Below, one piece after another: positions 7,960-18,868 of a stretch of 64,000 nt of DNA. Both the position numbers and the translations under genes were made by a program. A model generated the notes under the pieces. The model made no database searches and was not told the origin of the DNA. It saw only the letters and a program-made list of their open reading frames with translations. The stretch comes from Phaeobacter sp. G2 (GTDB lineage: Bacteria; Pseudomonadota; Alphaproteobacteria; Rhodobacterales; Rhodobacteraceae), in the NCBI GenBank assembly GCA_025163595.1, contig CP104100.1:2108001-2172000 (forward strand), read 5' to 3'. Positions within the stretch are counted from its first letter, which is position 1; every line of letters starts with the position of its first letter.

Positions 7960-9468
7960 ATGCAAGTTGTTTGGTTCAAGCGAGATCTGCGTGTGGTGGA
8001 TCATGCTGCCTTGGCCTGTGCGGCACAAGCCGGGCCGGTTCTACCGCTCTATGTTGTTGAGCCCGATCTTTGGCAGCAGCCTGATGCATCGCCTCGGCAC
8101 TGGGGCTTTATCGCGCAAACGCTTGCAGAACTGCGCGAAGAGCTTGGGCGGCTTGGCCAGCCGCTGGTTGTGCGTCAGGGGGCGGTCGTTGACATTTTGG
8201 AAGGATTGACGCGCCAAGGAGCGCTCTCGGCGCTCTGGTCGCATGAGGAAACTGGCAATGGCTGGACCTTTCGGCGGGATCAACAGGTCGCGGCCTGGTG
8301 TCGCGACAAAGGGGTGCCTTGGCATGAACTGCAGAACCATGGTGTTTGGCGGCGGCTTCAGTCTCGCGACGGTTGGGCGACGCGTTGGGATCGACTGATG
8401 GCCCAGCCCTGTGCGTCTGCGCCGCATCTCGCCCCAGTAGAGAGTGTGCCGGGGCCGATACCCACGGCCCGGGATCTGTGTCTTGGATCAGATCACTGTC
8501 CGGGGCGGCAGACCGGGGGGCGACGGGCTGGGCAAGAGCGGTTGGAGAGCTTTCTTCAACAACGGGGTGAGCAATATCAGCGCGCCATGTCCAGCCCGGT
8601 TGAGGGCGTCTCCGCCTGTTCACGGCTTTCTCCGTATCTGGCCTGGGGCGCGGTTTCGATGCGTGAAGTGACGCAGGCCAATGAGGCACGGCGGCGCGCC
8701 TTGCCCCCCGCCAACAAAACCTGGCGGAAGTCGTTGCGGTCCTTTTCAGGAAGATTGCACTGGCATTGCCATTTTATTCAAAAGCTTGAAGACGAGCCGC
8801 GGGTTGAGTTCGAAAATCTCCACCGGCTGTATGACGATCTGCGCCCCAGAACGCCCGACGTCGCACGGCTAGAGGCTTGGGAAAAAGGGGAAACCGGCTA
8901 CCCATTTCTGGATGCCTGCATGCGGTCGCTGCAAGCTACGGGCTGGCTGAATTTCCGCATGCGCGCAATGCTCATGGCGGTGGCATCCTATCACCTTTGG
9001 CTCGACTGGCGTGCACCGGGGCTGCATCTGGCGCGGATGTTCACCGATTACGAACCGGGCATTCACTGGAGCCAAGTGCAGATGCAATCAGGCACCACGG
9101 GTATCAATACTGTCCGAATTTATAACCCGGTGAAGCAGGGGTTTGATCAGGATCCCACGGGCACTTTCATTCGCACCTGGCTACCGGAACTGGCGCAGAT
9201 TCCCGATCAGTATCTCCATGAACCATGGGCGGCAGATAACGCGGCAGAGGTGATCGGTCACGATTATCCCGAACGAATTTTTGATCATATGGCAGCCGCA
9301 AAAGCCGCGCGTGAAAAGATCTGGGAGGTTCGGCACCGCCCGGAGTTTCGTGCACAGGCCGAGGCGATCGTGATCAAACATGCTAGCCGAAAGAACCGTT
9401 CCAGGCGGAAGGCGACTGCACCGAAACGCTCTGACCAATTGAGCCTGCCTTTTGGAGAGACGTCGTGA
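7960..9468 (+). CDS. Cryptochrome/deoxyribodipyrimidine photolyase (FAD-binding)
   Basis: A 502-residue flavoprotein expected to repair UV photoproducts or act as a blue-light receptor. The N-terminal antenna domain (about residues 1-130) begins MQVVWFKRDLRV; the FAD-binding domain (about 195-470) shows GYPFLDACMRSLQATGW, NFRMRAML and FTDYEPGIHWSQ, typical of the plant-like/class I photolyase branch. The C-terminus is lysine/arginine rich. The ATG at 7960 places the conserved MQVVWFKRD at the N-terminus. A TGATCC box at 7905-7910 resembles the -35 of singlet-oxygen RpoE promoters, but a TAAG is 20 bases further on, which is too far for confidence. Its stop overlaps DUF2256. Confidence 0.92.
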   Translation: MQVVWFKRDLRVVDHAALACAAQAGPVLPLYVVEPDLWQQPDASPRHWGFIAQTLAELREELGRLGQPLVVRQGAVVDILEGLTRQGALSALWSHEETGNGWTFRRDQQVAAWCRDKGVPWHELQNHGVWRRLQSRDGWATRWDRLMAQPCASAPHLAPVESVPGPIPTARDLCLGSDHCPGRQTGGRRAGQERLESFLQQRGEQYQRAMSSPVEGVSACSRLSPYLAWGAVSMREVTQANEARRRALPPANKTWRKSLRSFSGRLHWHCHFIQKLEDEPRVEFENLHRLYDDLRPRTPDVARLEAWEKGETGYPFLDACMRSLQATGWLNFRMRAMLMAVASYHLWLDWRAPGLHLARMFTDYEPGIHWSQVQMQSGTTGINTVRIYNPVKQGFDQDPTGTFIRTWLPELAQIPDQYLHEPWAADNAAEVIGHDYPERIFDHMAAAKAAREKIWEVRHRPEFRAQAEAIVIKHASRKNRSRRKATAPKRSDQLSLPFGETS

Positions 9469-9602
9469 AACACCAAAAGAAATCGGATTTGCCTCAGAAG
9501 ATCTGCCCCGCCTGTAGCCGCCCCTTTGTCTGGCGCAAGAAATGGGCGAAGGTCTGGAACGAGGTGAAATATTGCTCCAAACGCTGCAGGGCATCCTCAT
9601 GA
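9465..9602 (+). CDS. DUF2256 small zinc-finger-like protein
   Basis: A 45-residue gene with start codon GTG, overlapping the photolyase stop (GTGA) and ending in an ATGA overlap with the next photolyase. The protein has CPACSRPFVWRKKWAKVW and later VKYCSKRC: four cysteines (C14, C17, C37, C41) in a treble-clef-like arrangement surrounded by lysine, arginine and tryptophan. This matches DUF2256, a family often seen next to photolyase genes, whose function is not established. The tight coupling suggests it is made stoichiometrically with the photolyases and might help lesion or cofactor handling; that is inference. Confidence 0.9.
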   Translation: MKHQKKSDLPQKICPACSRPFVWRKKWAKVWNEVKYCSKRCRASS

Positions 9603-11092
9603 CTAAAGCCGCCATCCTGCTGCCAAATCAGCTATTTGCTGACCATCCGGCCCTGCTTACCCCTGTAAAGCATGTGGTTCTTTTCGAAGACCCGCTCTTT
9701 TTTGGCGACCCACAATATCCGGCCAGGATGCACCGTCAAAAGCTTTGGCTGCACCGGGCCAGTATGGCGCGCTATCATCAGGCGCTGGTGAAACAAGGGA
9801 TGGATGCCGAGATCTTTCCATATGACGGGCAAAAGGGAGCGTGCCTACGGCTTTTCCAAAGCCTAAGGGGGCAAGAGATCACCGAAGTGGTCATGGCTGA
9901 CCCGGTTGATTTCATTGCCGAACGTCGCCTTCATGCGGCTGCAAAGGACACAGGCATCGCAGTTGATATCCTGCCCTCTCCCGGCTTTCTGAACAACCGG
10001 GGCGACAATATTGAATGGTCGCAGGGCCGTAAGCGCTGGTTCATGGCAGATTTCTATAAATACCAGCGTCGCCGCCTGGATGTGTTGATGGAGGATGACC
10101 AACCCCTAGGCGGAAAGTGGAGCTTTGACCAGGACAACCGCAAGAAGGTGCCAAAGGCACTGCTGGCAAGCCTGCCCTGGATTGATTGGCCCGCCCCTGA
10201 CGCCATCGATGAGGCCGCAAAAGCAAGCGTTCTTGCCGAATTCCCGAAGGCGATAGGCCGTTTGGAAAAGCTCTACTATCCCACCTCCCACGCGGTTGCC
10301 GCCGCTTGGTTCGATCAGTTCCTCGAGCGGCGGCTTGACCGGTTCGGCGATTTTGAGGATGCGATTGTCGAAGGTGAAAGCTGGCTTTGGCATGCCATTC
10401 TAACCCCTGTGCTGAATATCGGGCTGCTAACCCCGCGCCAGGTGCTGGACAGCACGCTTGCCTATGCAAAGCGCAGGGATATCCCTCTGAATTCGCTGGA
10501 AGGTTTTCTCCGCCAAATCATCGGTTGGCGCGAATTTATCCGGGCCACCTATGATGAGCTCGGTGTCCCCATGCGGCAAACCAACCACTGGGGACACCGC
10601 CGCCCCATGCCCAAGTCCTTCTACGATGGCACTACCGGCATTGCCCCGCTGGACGACACGATCCGGCGCGTGCTCGCGACCGGCTATTGCCACCACATCG
10701 AGCGGCTGATGGTGCTGGGCGGCTTCATGTTTCTGTGCGAGATTGACCCGGACGACGTTTATCGTTGGTTCACGGAGATGTTCGTGGACAGCTACGATTG
10801 GGTCATGGTTCCCAATGTCTATGCCATGAGCCAGCACGCCGATGGCGGGTTGATCACCACCAAGCCTTACTTCTCCGGCTCAAACTACATCCGGAAAATG
10901 AGCCACTGGGACAAAGGGCCTTGGACGCAGGTCTGGGACGGATTGTATTGGCGTTTCATTTTCAAGCATTCAGATGCGCTCGCAAAGAACCCGCGTTGGG
11001 CGATGATGTGCCGCACAGCCGAGCGGATGAAGCCGGAAAACAAGGACTACCATTTGACGGTTGCCGAGGAATTTTTGTCGCAACTGAATTGA
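9599..11092 (+). CDS. PF04244-type photolyase/cryptochrome ((6-4) photolyase-like)
   Basis: A 497-residue member of the bacterial (6-4) photolyase/cryptochrome family (DPRP, related to PhrB and CryB). The N-terminus MTKAAILLPNQLF and the FAD-domain signatures RQIIGWREFIRATY, YCHHIERLMVLGGF and YAMSQHADGGLITTKPYFSG are clear. The region after SGSNYIRKMSHWDKG, where PhrB-type enzymes carry a CxxC plus a third cysteine for a 4Fe-4S cluster, has no cysteine, so a cluster-free subtype is likely. Only a CHHIERL cysteine might correspond to the fourth ligand. The ATG at 9599 overlaps the DUF2256 stop, giving a three-gene coupled DNA-repair operon. Confidence 0.9.
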   Translation: MTKAAILLPNQLFADHPALLTPVKHVVLFEDPLFFGDPQYPARMHRQKLWLHRASMARYHQALVKQGMDAEIFPYDGQKGACLRLFQSLRGQEITEVVMADPVDFIAERRLHAAAKDTGIAVDILPSPGFLNNRGDNIEWSQGRKRWFMADFYKYQRRRLDVLMEDDQPLGGKWSFDQDNRKKVPKALLASLPWIDWPAPDAIDEAAKASVLAEFPKAIGRLEKLYYPTSHAVAAAWFDQFLERRLDRFGDFEDAIVEGESWLWHAILTPVLNIGLLTPRQVLDSTLAYAKRRDIPLNSLEGFLRQIIGWREFIRATYDELGVPMRQTNHWGHRRPMPKSFYDGTTGIAPLDDTIRRVLATGYCHHIERLMVLGGFMFLCEIDPDDVYRWFTEMFVDSYDWVMVPNVYAMSQHADGGLITTKPYFSGSNYIRKMSHWDKGPWTQVWDGLYWRFIFKHSDALAKNPRWAMMCRTAERMKPENKDYHLTVAEEFLSQLN

Positions 11093-11253
11093 ACAACGCA
11101 GAAATGCACAAGCAGGTGCGCCTCTGGAATAAAAGACATTTCTGCAAAACGAATGAAATGCGGTTTTGGCATTACCAGCGCCAGTAATCTTGGGTCCTGA
11201 GCCTAGGGGCAAAACGACTGGATCCTGGTCCTAAGACGGTATTCTTCTCACTG

Positions 11254-13936
<2,683 letters not shown>

Positions 13937-14288
13937 CCCGCGTCCTGCTCACCTAACCTGTTTTCACTGCGCCCGCGCGGCTGACAAAGGTTCGGGCGCA
14001 GTGGCCAAACGCTACTTTTCCAGCTCTCTGTCGGGCAGCCGTGGGGGCGGTTGCACTGCATCGATCATCTGGATGAGACTGCAAATAACCAGGCCACCAG
14101 ATCTGGCAGACCGACAACGCGCTGTTGTGAGCGACCCCAGTGTGGCGCAACCTCGGCTCGAATGTCATCGCCACCACAAAGTACCAACAGCGCAGGGCGA
14201 GGCAACGCCGCCGAACAGTAGCAAAGTGCGTCTTAGCGACCAGTTCGCAGGCGTTTTCTTCTGCCTTGGGATGGCGTAGCCTGATGCC
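13937..14288 (+). other. 352-base gap after tmpB
   Basis: Contains the hairpin described at 13965-14003. Beyond it I see no gene with a ribosome site or recognisable protein, and only the upstream leader of the sulfotransferase gene at its right end. Confidence 0.5.
13965..14003 (+). terminator. Hairpin terminator after tmpAB
   Basis: A perfect 11-bp stem: CACTGCGCCCG (13965-13975) pairs with CGGGCGCAGTG (13993-14003) around a 17-base loop, starting 29 bases after the tmpB stop. There is no adjacent T run, so Rho-independent function is uncertain. Confidence 0.6.
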
Positions 14289-14978
14289 ATGATCCTGTCA
14301 CGCGGCCGTAAATTTCTGTTCATACATATCCCCAAAACCGGCGGCACGGCCCTGGCTTTGGCGCTGGAGGCGCGGGCCATGCGCGACGATATGATGCTGG
14401 GGGATACCCCAAAGGCCAGCAAACGCCGTCGCCGTTTGCAGGGGGTGAAAACGGCGGGCCGCTTGTGGAAACACTCCACCCTTGCCGATCTCACCGGGCT
14501 GATCCCCGAGCCGGAGATGCGCGACCTCTTCACCTTTACTCTGGTGCGTAATCCCTGGGATCGCGCGGTGAGCTACTATCACTGGCTGCGGGAGCAGGGC
14601 TTTGACCATCCGGCGGTTTTGCTTTCCAAGAGGCTGGAATTTAAAGATTTTATACTGCATCCAGTGATCCTGCGTAGCTTTGAAACCCACAGCGCACCCA
14701 GCTATATGCGCCGGGCGGATGGCCGCGAGCAGTGCCAGATTTATATCCGGCTGGAACAGTTCAGCACCGATGCCGCGCCGCTGTTTGATCACCTCGGATT
14801 CACGCTGGAACTGCCCCGTGAAAACACTTCTCAGCGGCACCGGGACTGGCGCGGCTACTATGATGAGCAGACCCAAGAGGCACTTGCCCAGGCCTGCCGA
14901 GAAGAAATAATACGATTTGAATATTCTTTTAACGATTTCGACCTAGCCTTGGATCAAACAGGCCGTCCAACCACGTGA
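14289..14978 (+). CDS. Sulfotransferase family 2 domain protein
   Basis: A 229-residue PAPS-dependent sulfotransferase. The 5'-phosphosulfate loop is IHIPKTGGTAL at about residues 13-23 and the 3'-phosphate site FTLVRNPWDRAVSYYHW at about 83-99, both complete. Such single-domain enzymes in roseobacters usually modify surface polysaccharide or lipid head groups; the acceptor is unknown. It stands alone ahead of a Hint-domain gene. Start ATG 14289 places the PKTGGT motif close to the N-terminus, as expected. Confidence 0.88.
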   Translation: MILSRGRKFLFIHIPKTGGTALALALEARAMRDDMMLGDTPKASKRRRRLQGVKTAGRLWKHSTLADLTGLIPEPEMRDLFTFTLVRNPWDRAVSYYHWLREQGFDHPAVLLSKRLEFKDFILHPVILRSFETHSAPSYMRRADGREQCQIYIRLEQFSTDAAPLFDHLGFTLELPRENTSQRHRDWRGYYDEQTQEALAQACREEIIRFEYSFNDFDLALDQTGRPTT

Positions 14979-15075
14979 GATCGCACCATAGATTCTCTCC
15001 GGTTTGACTGGCCAGACAAGTATAGCAGCACTTTCGCCACCAGGGTGACTGTGCCGCCGCAGAGGAGAGATCGAA

Positions 15076-15738
15076 ATGCTGGATTGGTTTCAAAAACGCC
15101 TGAGCTTTGGCGCAGAACTGTCGGTTCCGCCTGTTTCTGTAGGTCAGGGCGGGTTTCTCAGCGGCACCCATGTGGCGTCGAACTTGGGCTGGCGCCCGGT
15201 TGAGGCGCTCTGTGCCGGCGACAAGGTGCTGACCTTTGATCATGGCATGCAGACCGTGGTCGAAATGGTGCGCGAGACCGTGCAGCTGGAAGCGGGCGAG
15301 ATCGACCCGACCCGCTGCCCCATGCATATCCCCCGCGATGCGCTGAACAACCGGGTGCCAATGTGGCTGATGCCCGATCAGGGCGTGCTGATGGAAAGCG
15401 ACCTGATCGAGGATCACCAGGGCGACCCCTTTGCCGTGGTGCCAGCCTCGACGCTGGAGGGCTACCGGGGGATTTGCCGGTTGCATCCGGACAATCACCT
15501 GCAACTGATCACGCCGCGTTTTGAACAGGATGAGGTGATCTACCTTGAGGCAGGTCTGCTGGGATATTGCCCGGCACCGCGCGACCTGCTGACCATCGGG
15601 GTCGATCTGCAAGAGGACATCTACAAGGTATTGCCCATCGAAGAGGCCTGTGCCCTGATCGAGGCGATGACCACCGCCGAGGCTGTGATGATGACTGGCG
15701 CACTGCCAATGACGTCTCCAGGTGCCTTTCAGATGTAA
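15076..15738 (+). CDS. Hint-domain (Hedgehog/intein-type) protein
   Basis: A 220-residue protein with a Hint fold beginning after about residue 22: FLSGTHVASNLGWRPVEALCAGDKVLTFDHG holds the self-splicing-like entry, quoted here only to FLSGTHVASNLGWRP and CAGDKVLTFDHG. The family is abundant in Rhodobacteraceae, normally attached to surface or RTX proteins. The usual N-terminal cysteine nucleophile is replaced by Ser/Thr (SGT), so cleavage chemistry is uncertain. Ribosome site AGAGGAGAG lies just upstream of ATG 15076. A strong terminator follows. It is adjacent to an RTX protein gene, but whether they act together is unknown. Confidence 0.85.
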   Translation: MLDWFQKRLSFGAELSVPPVSVGQGGFLSGTHVASNLGWRPVEALCAGDKVLTFDHGMQTVVEMVRETVQLEAGEIDPTRCPMHIPRDALNNRVPMWLMPDQGVLMESDLIEDHQGDPFAVVPASTLEGYRGICRLHPDNHLQLITPRFEQDEVIYLEAGLLGYCPAPRDLLTIGVDLQEDIYKVLPIEEACALIEAMTTAEAVMMTGALPMTSPGAFQM

Positions 15739-16345
15739 TAAGCCACGATTTTGGGCCCAGACCGGGCTGTAAACCTGATCACAAGCTGCCCAAAGCCTGC
15801 GCGCTTTGGGCTGTTTTGTTTACAAAGATCCGTTTCCTGCCGGGCCTGCGAATGGCCATGCTGCAGACGTTGCAAAAGCCGCAATCGGTGGGGGCACAAA
15901 AGGCCCGCTCTGAAATCTTACCAGAGGCGGCACCGAACTCAATTTCAGCAATGCGCAGATTGCAACCTTTGCAAAGTCATTCGTACAGCGGCAATGTAAG
16001 CCATTACACATATCAAATGTCTGCGATGCCGCATCCTATAGCTGACCTTCATTTCGGGTGCATCGAGCATGCGCGATCGGTTTGAAGATGAGCAAACGCA
16101 TAGGCCATTTATAATCTGGACATTTCTGATCATCCATTGCGCCAGCTAGTAGGAAGCACCTGTTGCGCTGCTGAGTTGGTAAAAAGGGGATCCAGTTAAG
16201 TTTCGAGGTAAGCGAAAAGCACGAAGTTCAATTAAGGGTTGACTGAAAAGGCGTTACCCTGTTGAAATAGCAATCATAAATTTGGCACTTGCATCGCTCC
16301 AACCCGGGCTGTGTTGACGCAAAAAAAATTAGAAAGTCATAAATC
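15739..16345 (+). other. 607-base AT-richer gap before the RTX gene
   Basis: Holds the terminator at 15788-15819. The rest has visibly lower GC than its surroundings and no recognisable gene on either strand. The final 100 bases must carry the RTX gene promoter; I could not pick out a convincing -35/-10 pair. Confidence 0.5.
15788..15819 (+). terminator. Rho-independent terminator of the Hint gene
   Basis: Perfect 9-bp stem GCCCAAAGC (15788-15796) and GCTTTGGGC (15803-15811) around a CTGCGC loop, followed by TGTTTTGTT. It lies about 50 bases after the Hint stop. Confidence 0.85.
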
Positions 16346-18418
16346 GTGGTCATTATTGAAGGCTTGGTGGACGCGGCAAGTTCAAACCAAACCGTGTATG
16401 CCATTTCAACAGGCGATACTTTCGCTGGGCGGATTGAGACCGGAGCAGAATCCGACTGGGTGCAAATCAACACGGAACCAGGGCGAGTCTACGAGATAGT
16501 CATATCCTGTACTTACCCCCAACGTCATGGCTCACCAGAGATTGGCTTTGAAGTTCTGGATCCTGCCAGCGGCAACTATGTTACATCGGCCACATCAAAC
16601 CTTTCGTTCGGGTCGGAAACTGGTGATGCGGGGGTGTCAATATGGGATCTTGATTTGCAACGTTGGTTTGATACATCCCAAGATGCGGCCTTATTCATCT
16701 CAGTTACAAGCAGTTATTCCAGCGAACCGTTTGATTACACCGTGACTTACTTGACCCACGGGTATCACTACATGGTCCCCGACAACAAAAGAGTAAGCGG
16801 CTCCAATTTAGCGGATACCTTTAGTGGAGGCACCGAAGCTCCATTGGTGTATGGCAGGGGCGGAGATGATCGATTTGATCTAGGTGGAAATGCTACAGTT
16901 TTTGCCGGAAAAGGCAATGATGATGTAATTACTGGTGATGGAAAAAACCTAGTTAAAGGCGGTTCCGGTCGCGATCAGATCATGAGCGGCGGTGGTGATG
17001 ATACTGTCTATGGTGGCGCAGGCCATGATGCGATTTCTGGGGATAAGGGCGATGACCTGATTTATGGCGGCCGCGGCAATGACCGCCTTCATGGTTCGTT
17101 TGGTGATGACACAATCTTTGGCGGACACGGCAATGATTACATCTATGCCTTAAGCGGAGGCGGCAGGGATCGTTTTTTTGGTGGTAAGGGTGACGACCTA
17201 ATTGAATCGCAAATCGGAGAAGTCACATCTTTTGGCGGTGCAGGAAATGACACCCTTTTGGGATTGTACGCAGCAGTCACATTAAATGGTGGTCGCGGCG
17301 ATGATCTGCTAAAGGGCAGCACTGGAGACGACATACTTAGGGGGGGCAGGGGAAACGATTTTCTAATTGCGAACGCTGGCAGTGATACATTGGTCGGTGG
17401 CGGCGGGTACGATATCGTAGAGTTTATCTCCTATGCTGGCTTCGAGCGAAATGACGTGATTGTACAAAACTACGGAACCAAGATCCATGTAACCTATCAC
17501 AGTAATCAAGCGCCAAACTGGACCACGACCTATGTTCTAAGGAAGGTCGAGGAGATCAGGTTCAGAGATGGCATTTACATTGTTTCACAGATGGAATTCG
17601 ATCCCCTCGATACCAATGACACTCTGACCGGAACAGAAAGAAATGATACTCTGGATGGAGGAACACTCGATGATCATTTATCTGGTTTAGGTGGACACGA
17701 TGTACTGATTGCAGGCTCCGGCAGTGACACCTTACTTGGAGGTGACGGTGACGATACGCTAGTGGCGGGAACAGGTCCTGACATCATGAATGGCGGCAAT
17801 GGTATTGATACAGCTGACTATTCTCAGGCTGGGTATGTTCAAGTGTTTCTTGGAGATGGGGAAGGTTTCTTCCATCTTGCTGAAGGGGACAGCTACTTCA
17901 GTATTGAGAACGTTATTGGTGGGAACTTGGGGAATTTGATCGTTGGTAACAATGAAGCGAACCGAATTTCCGGTGGAGACGACATTGACATATTAAGCGG
18001 TGGAAACGGAGCCGATACTTTGACGGGTGGTGGTGAAAGTGACGCGCTGGATGGAGATGCTGGAGACGACGAACTGTTCGGTGGAGATGGCAGGGACAGC
18101 CTTGACGGCGGCCAAGGCAATGACACGCTGACCGGCGGCAAAGGAGAAGACCGATTGATAGGTGGTTCTGGAGACGATACATTTATCTTCGGTAGGCGAA
18201 GCGGTGCAGACACCGTGATGGATTTTTCTCCGGGTGAGGACTTATTGATGTTCGATGATGCACTCTGGACTGGGTCTCTGACTACCGAACAAGTGTTGGC
18301 GCGCTTTGGGGATGATAGCAGTGACGCGGTTATGATAGATTTTGAAAGCGGCAATTCCGTGATTATTTATGGTGTCGATCGCCTTGACGAGTTGGAAAAC
18401 AGTATTCTTATCTTCTAG
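16346..18418 (+). CDS. RTX calcium-binding repeat protein (type I secretion substrate)
   Basis: A 690-residue protein. Residues about 1-135 form a beta-rich head (GDTFAGRIETGAESDWVQI) like the pre-peptidase or binding domain seen in other RTX exoproteins. Two RTX blocks follow at about 160-340 and 425-640, with many GGxGxDxUx nonapeptides such as GGRGNDRLHG and GGQGNDTLTG, separated by an insert at about 350-420. The C-terminus ends in DxxxDFSPGEDLLMFDD and a hydrophobic tail ELENSILIF, typical of uncleaved type I secretion signals. No protease motif is visible. The start is a GTG at 16346 with only a weak AGAAAG site. Base and codon use are less GC-rich than neighbours, suggesting transfer. 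Confidence 0.88.
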   Translation: MVIIEGLVDAASSNQTVYAISTGDTFAGRIETGAESDWVQINTEPGRVYEIVISCTYPQRHGSPEIGFEVLDPASGNYVTSATSNLSFGSETGDAGVSIWDLDLQRWFDTSQDAALFISVTSSYSSEPFDYTVTYLTHGYHYMVPDNKRVSGSNLADTFSGGTEAPLVYGRGGDDRFDLGGNATVFAGKGNDDVITGDGKNLVKGGSGRDQIMSGGGDDTVYGGAGHDAISGDKGDDLIYGGRGNDRLHGSFGDDTIFGGHGNDYIYALSGGGRDRFFGGKGDDLIESQIGEVTSFGGAGNDTLLGLYAAVTLNGGRGDDLLKGSTGDDILRGGRGNDFLIANAGSDTLVGGGGYDIVEFISYAGFERNDVIVQNYGTKIHVTYHSNQAPNWTTTYVLRKVEEIRFRDGIYIVSQMEFDPLDTNDTLTGTERNDTLDGGTLDDHLSGLGGHDVLIAGSGSDTLLGGDGDDTLVAGTGPDIMNGGNGIDTADYSQAGYVQVFLGDGEGFFHLAEGDSYFSIENVIGGNLGNLIVGNNEANRISGGDDIDILSGGNGADTLTGGGESDALDGDAGDDELFGGDGRDSLDGGQGNDTLTGGKGEDRLIGGSGDDTFIFGRRSGADTVMDFSPGEDLLMFDDALWTGSLTTEQVLARFGDDSSDAVMIDFESGNSVIIYGVDRLDELENSILIF

Positions 18419-18868
18419 TCCCATGCCGAGTTGGAAACAGGGATCTGGCCATGTTGACTGAAGGCTTGGGGCGAGACGTTCCGGCGTCTGGTCGGAGAGA
18501 TCCCAAAGCTCTTCGTCGAATTGTTCGCGTCCATGCTAACACAGTAGCGCCTTGTTACCGGCACCTCACCATCATTTGAATCGACTAAAGCTATCAAAGC
18601 TTTGAGCCAAGGTGTTTGAATGACTGCTTTCGAGAGCATAGCTTCTTAACGCTGCGTATGCAGCAAGTTCGCTGACGTAGCTTTCACAAATGTCTAGGAA
18701 GGGCTGGGAGTGGTCGTTGTACCGGTCTCACAGGTAGCATTTTGTTCAGGTTTCAGACTTTGCCCATAAATAGTCTGAGGGTTGCTTTCAGAGATCTTCC
18801 GGGCATAAAAATACCGCCCCCCAAATGCATGGGGGGCGGCGTTTGTGTCGTCGGATCGGGGGGAGGCT
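18419..18868. other. 450-base gap after the RTX gene
   Basis: No gene is recognised. Open frames here lack ribosome sites, and one plus-strand stretch near 18450-18545 reads like the tail of a protein without a start, which may be a decayed fragment. The right end contains the beta-oxidation operon terminator. Confidence 0.4.
18805..18839 (-). terminator. Rho-independent terminator of the fadJ-type operon
   Basis: Perfect 9-bp stem CCGCCCCCC (18814-18822) with GGGGGGCGG (18831-18839) around AAATGCAT. On the minus strand it is followed by TATTTTTAT (18813-18805) and lies 30 bases after the operon's last stop. Confidence 0.9.

Noticed and set aside
18419..18700. Insertion-sequence remnant after the RTX gene
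   Set aside because: No transposase motif or terminal inverted repeats could be identified.
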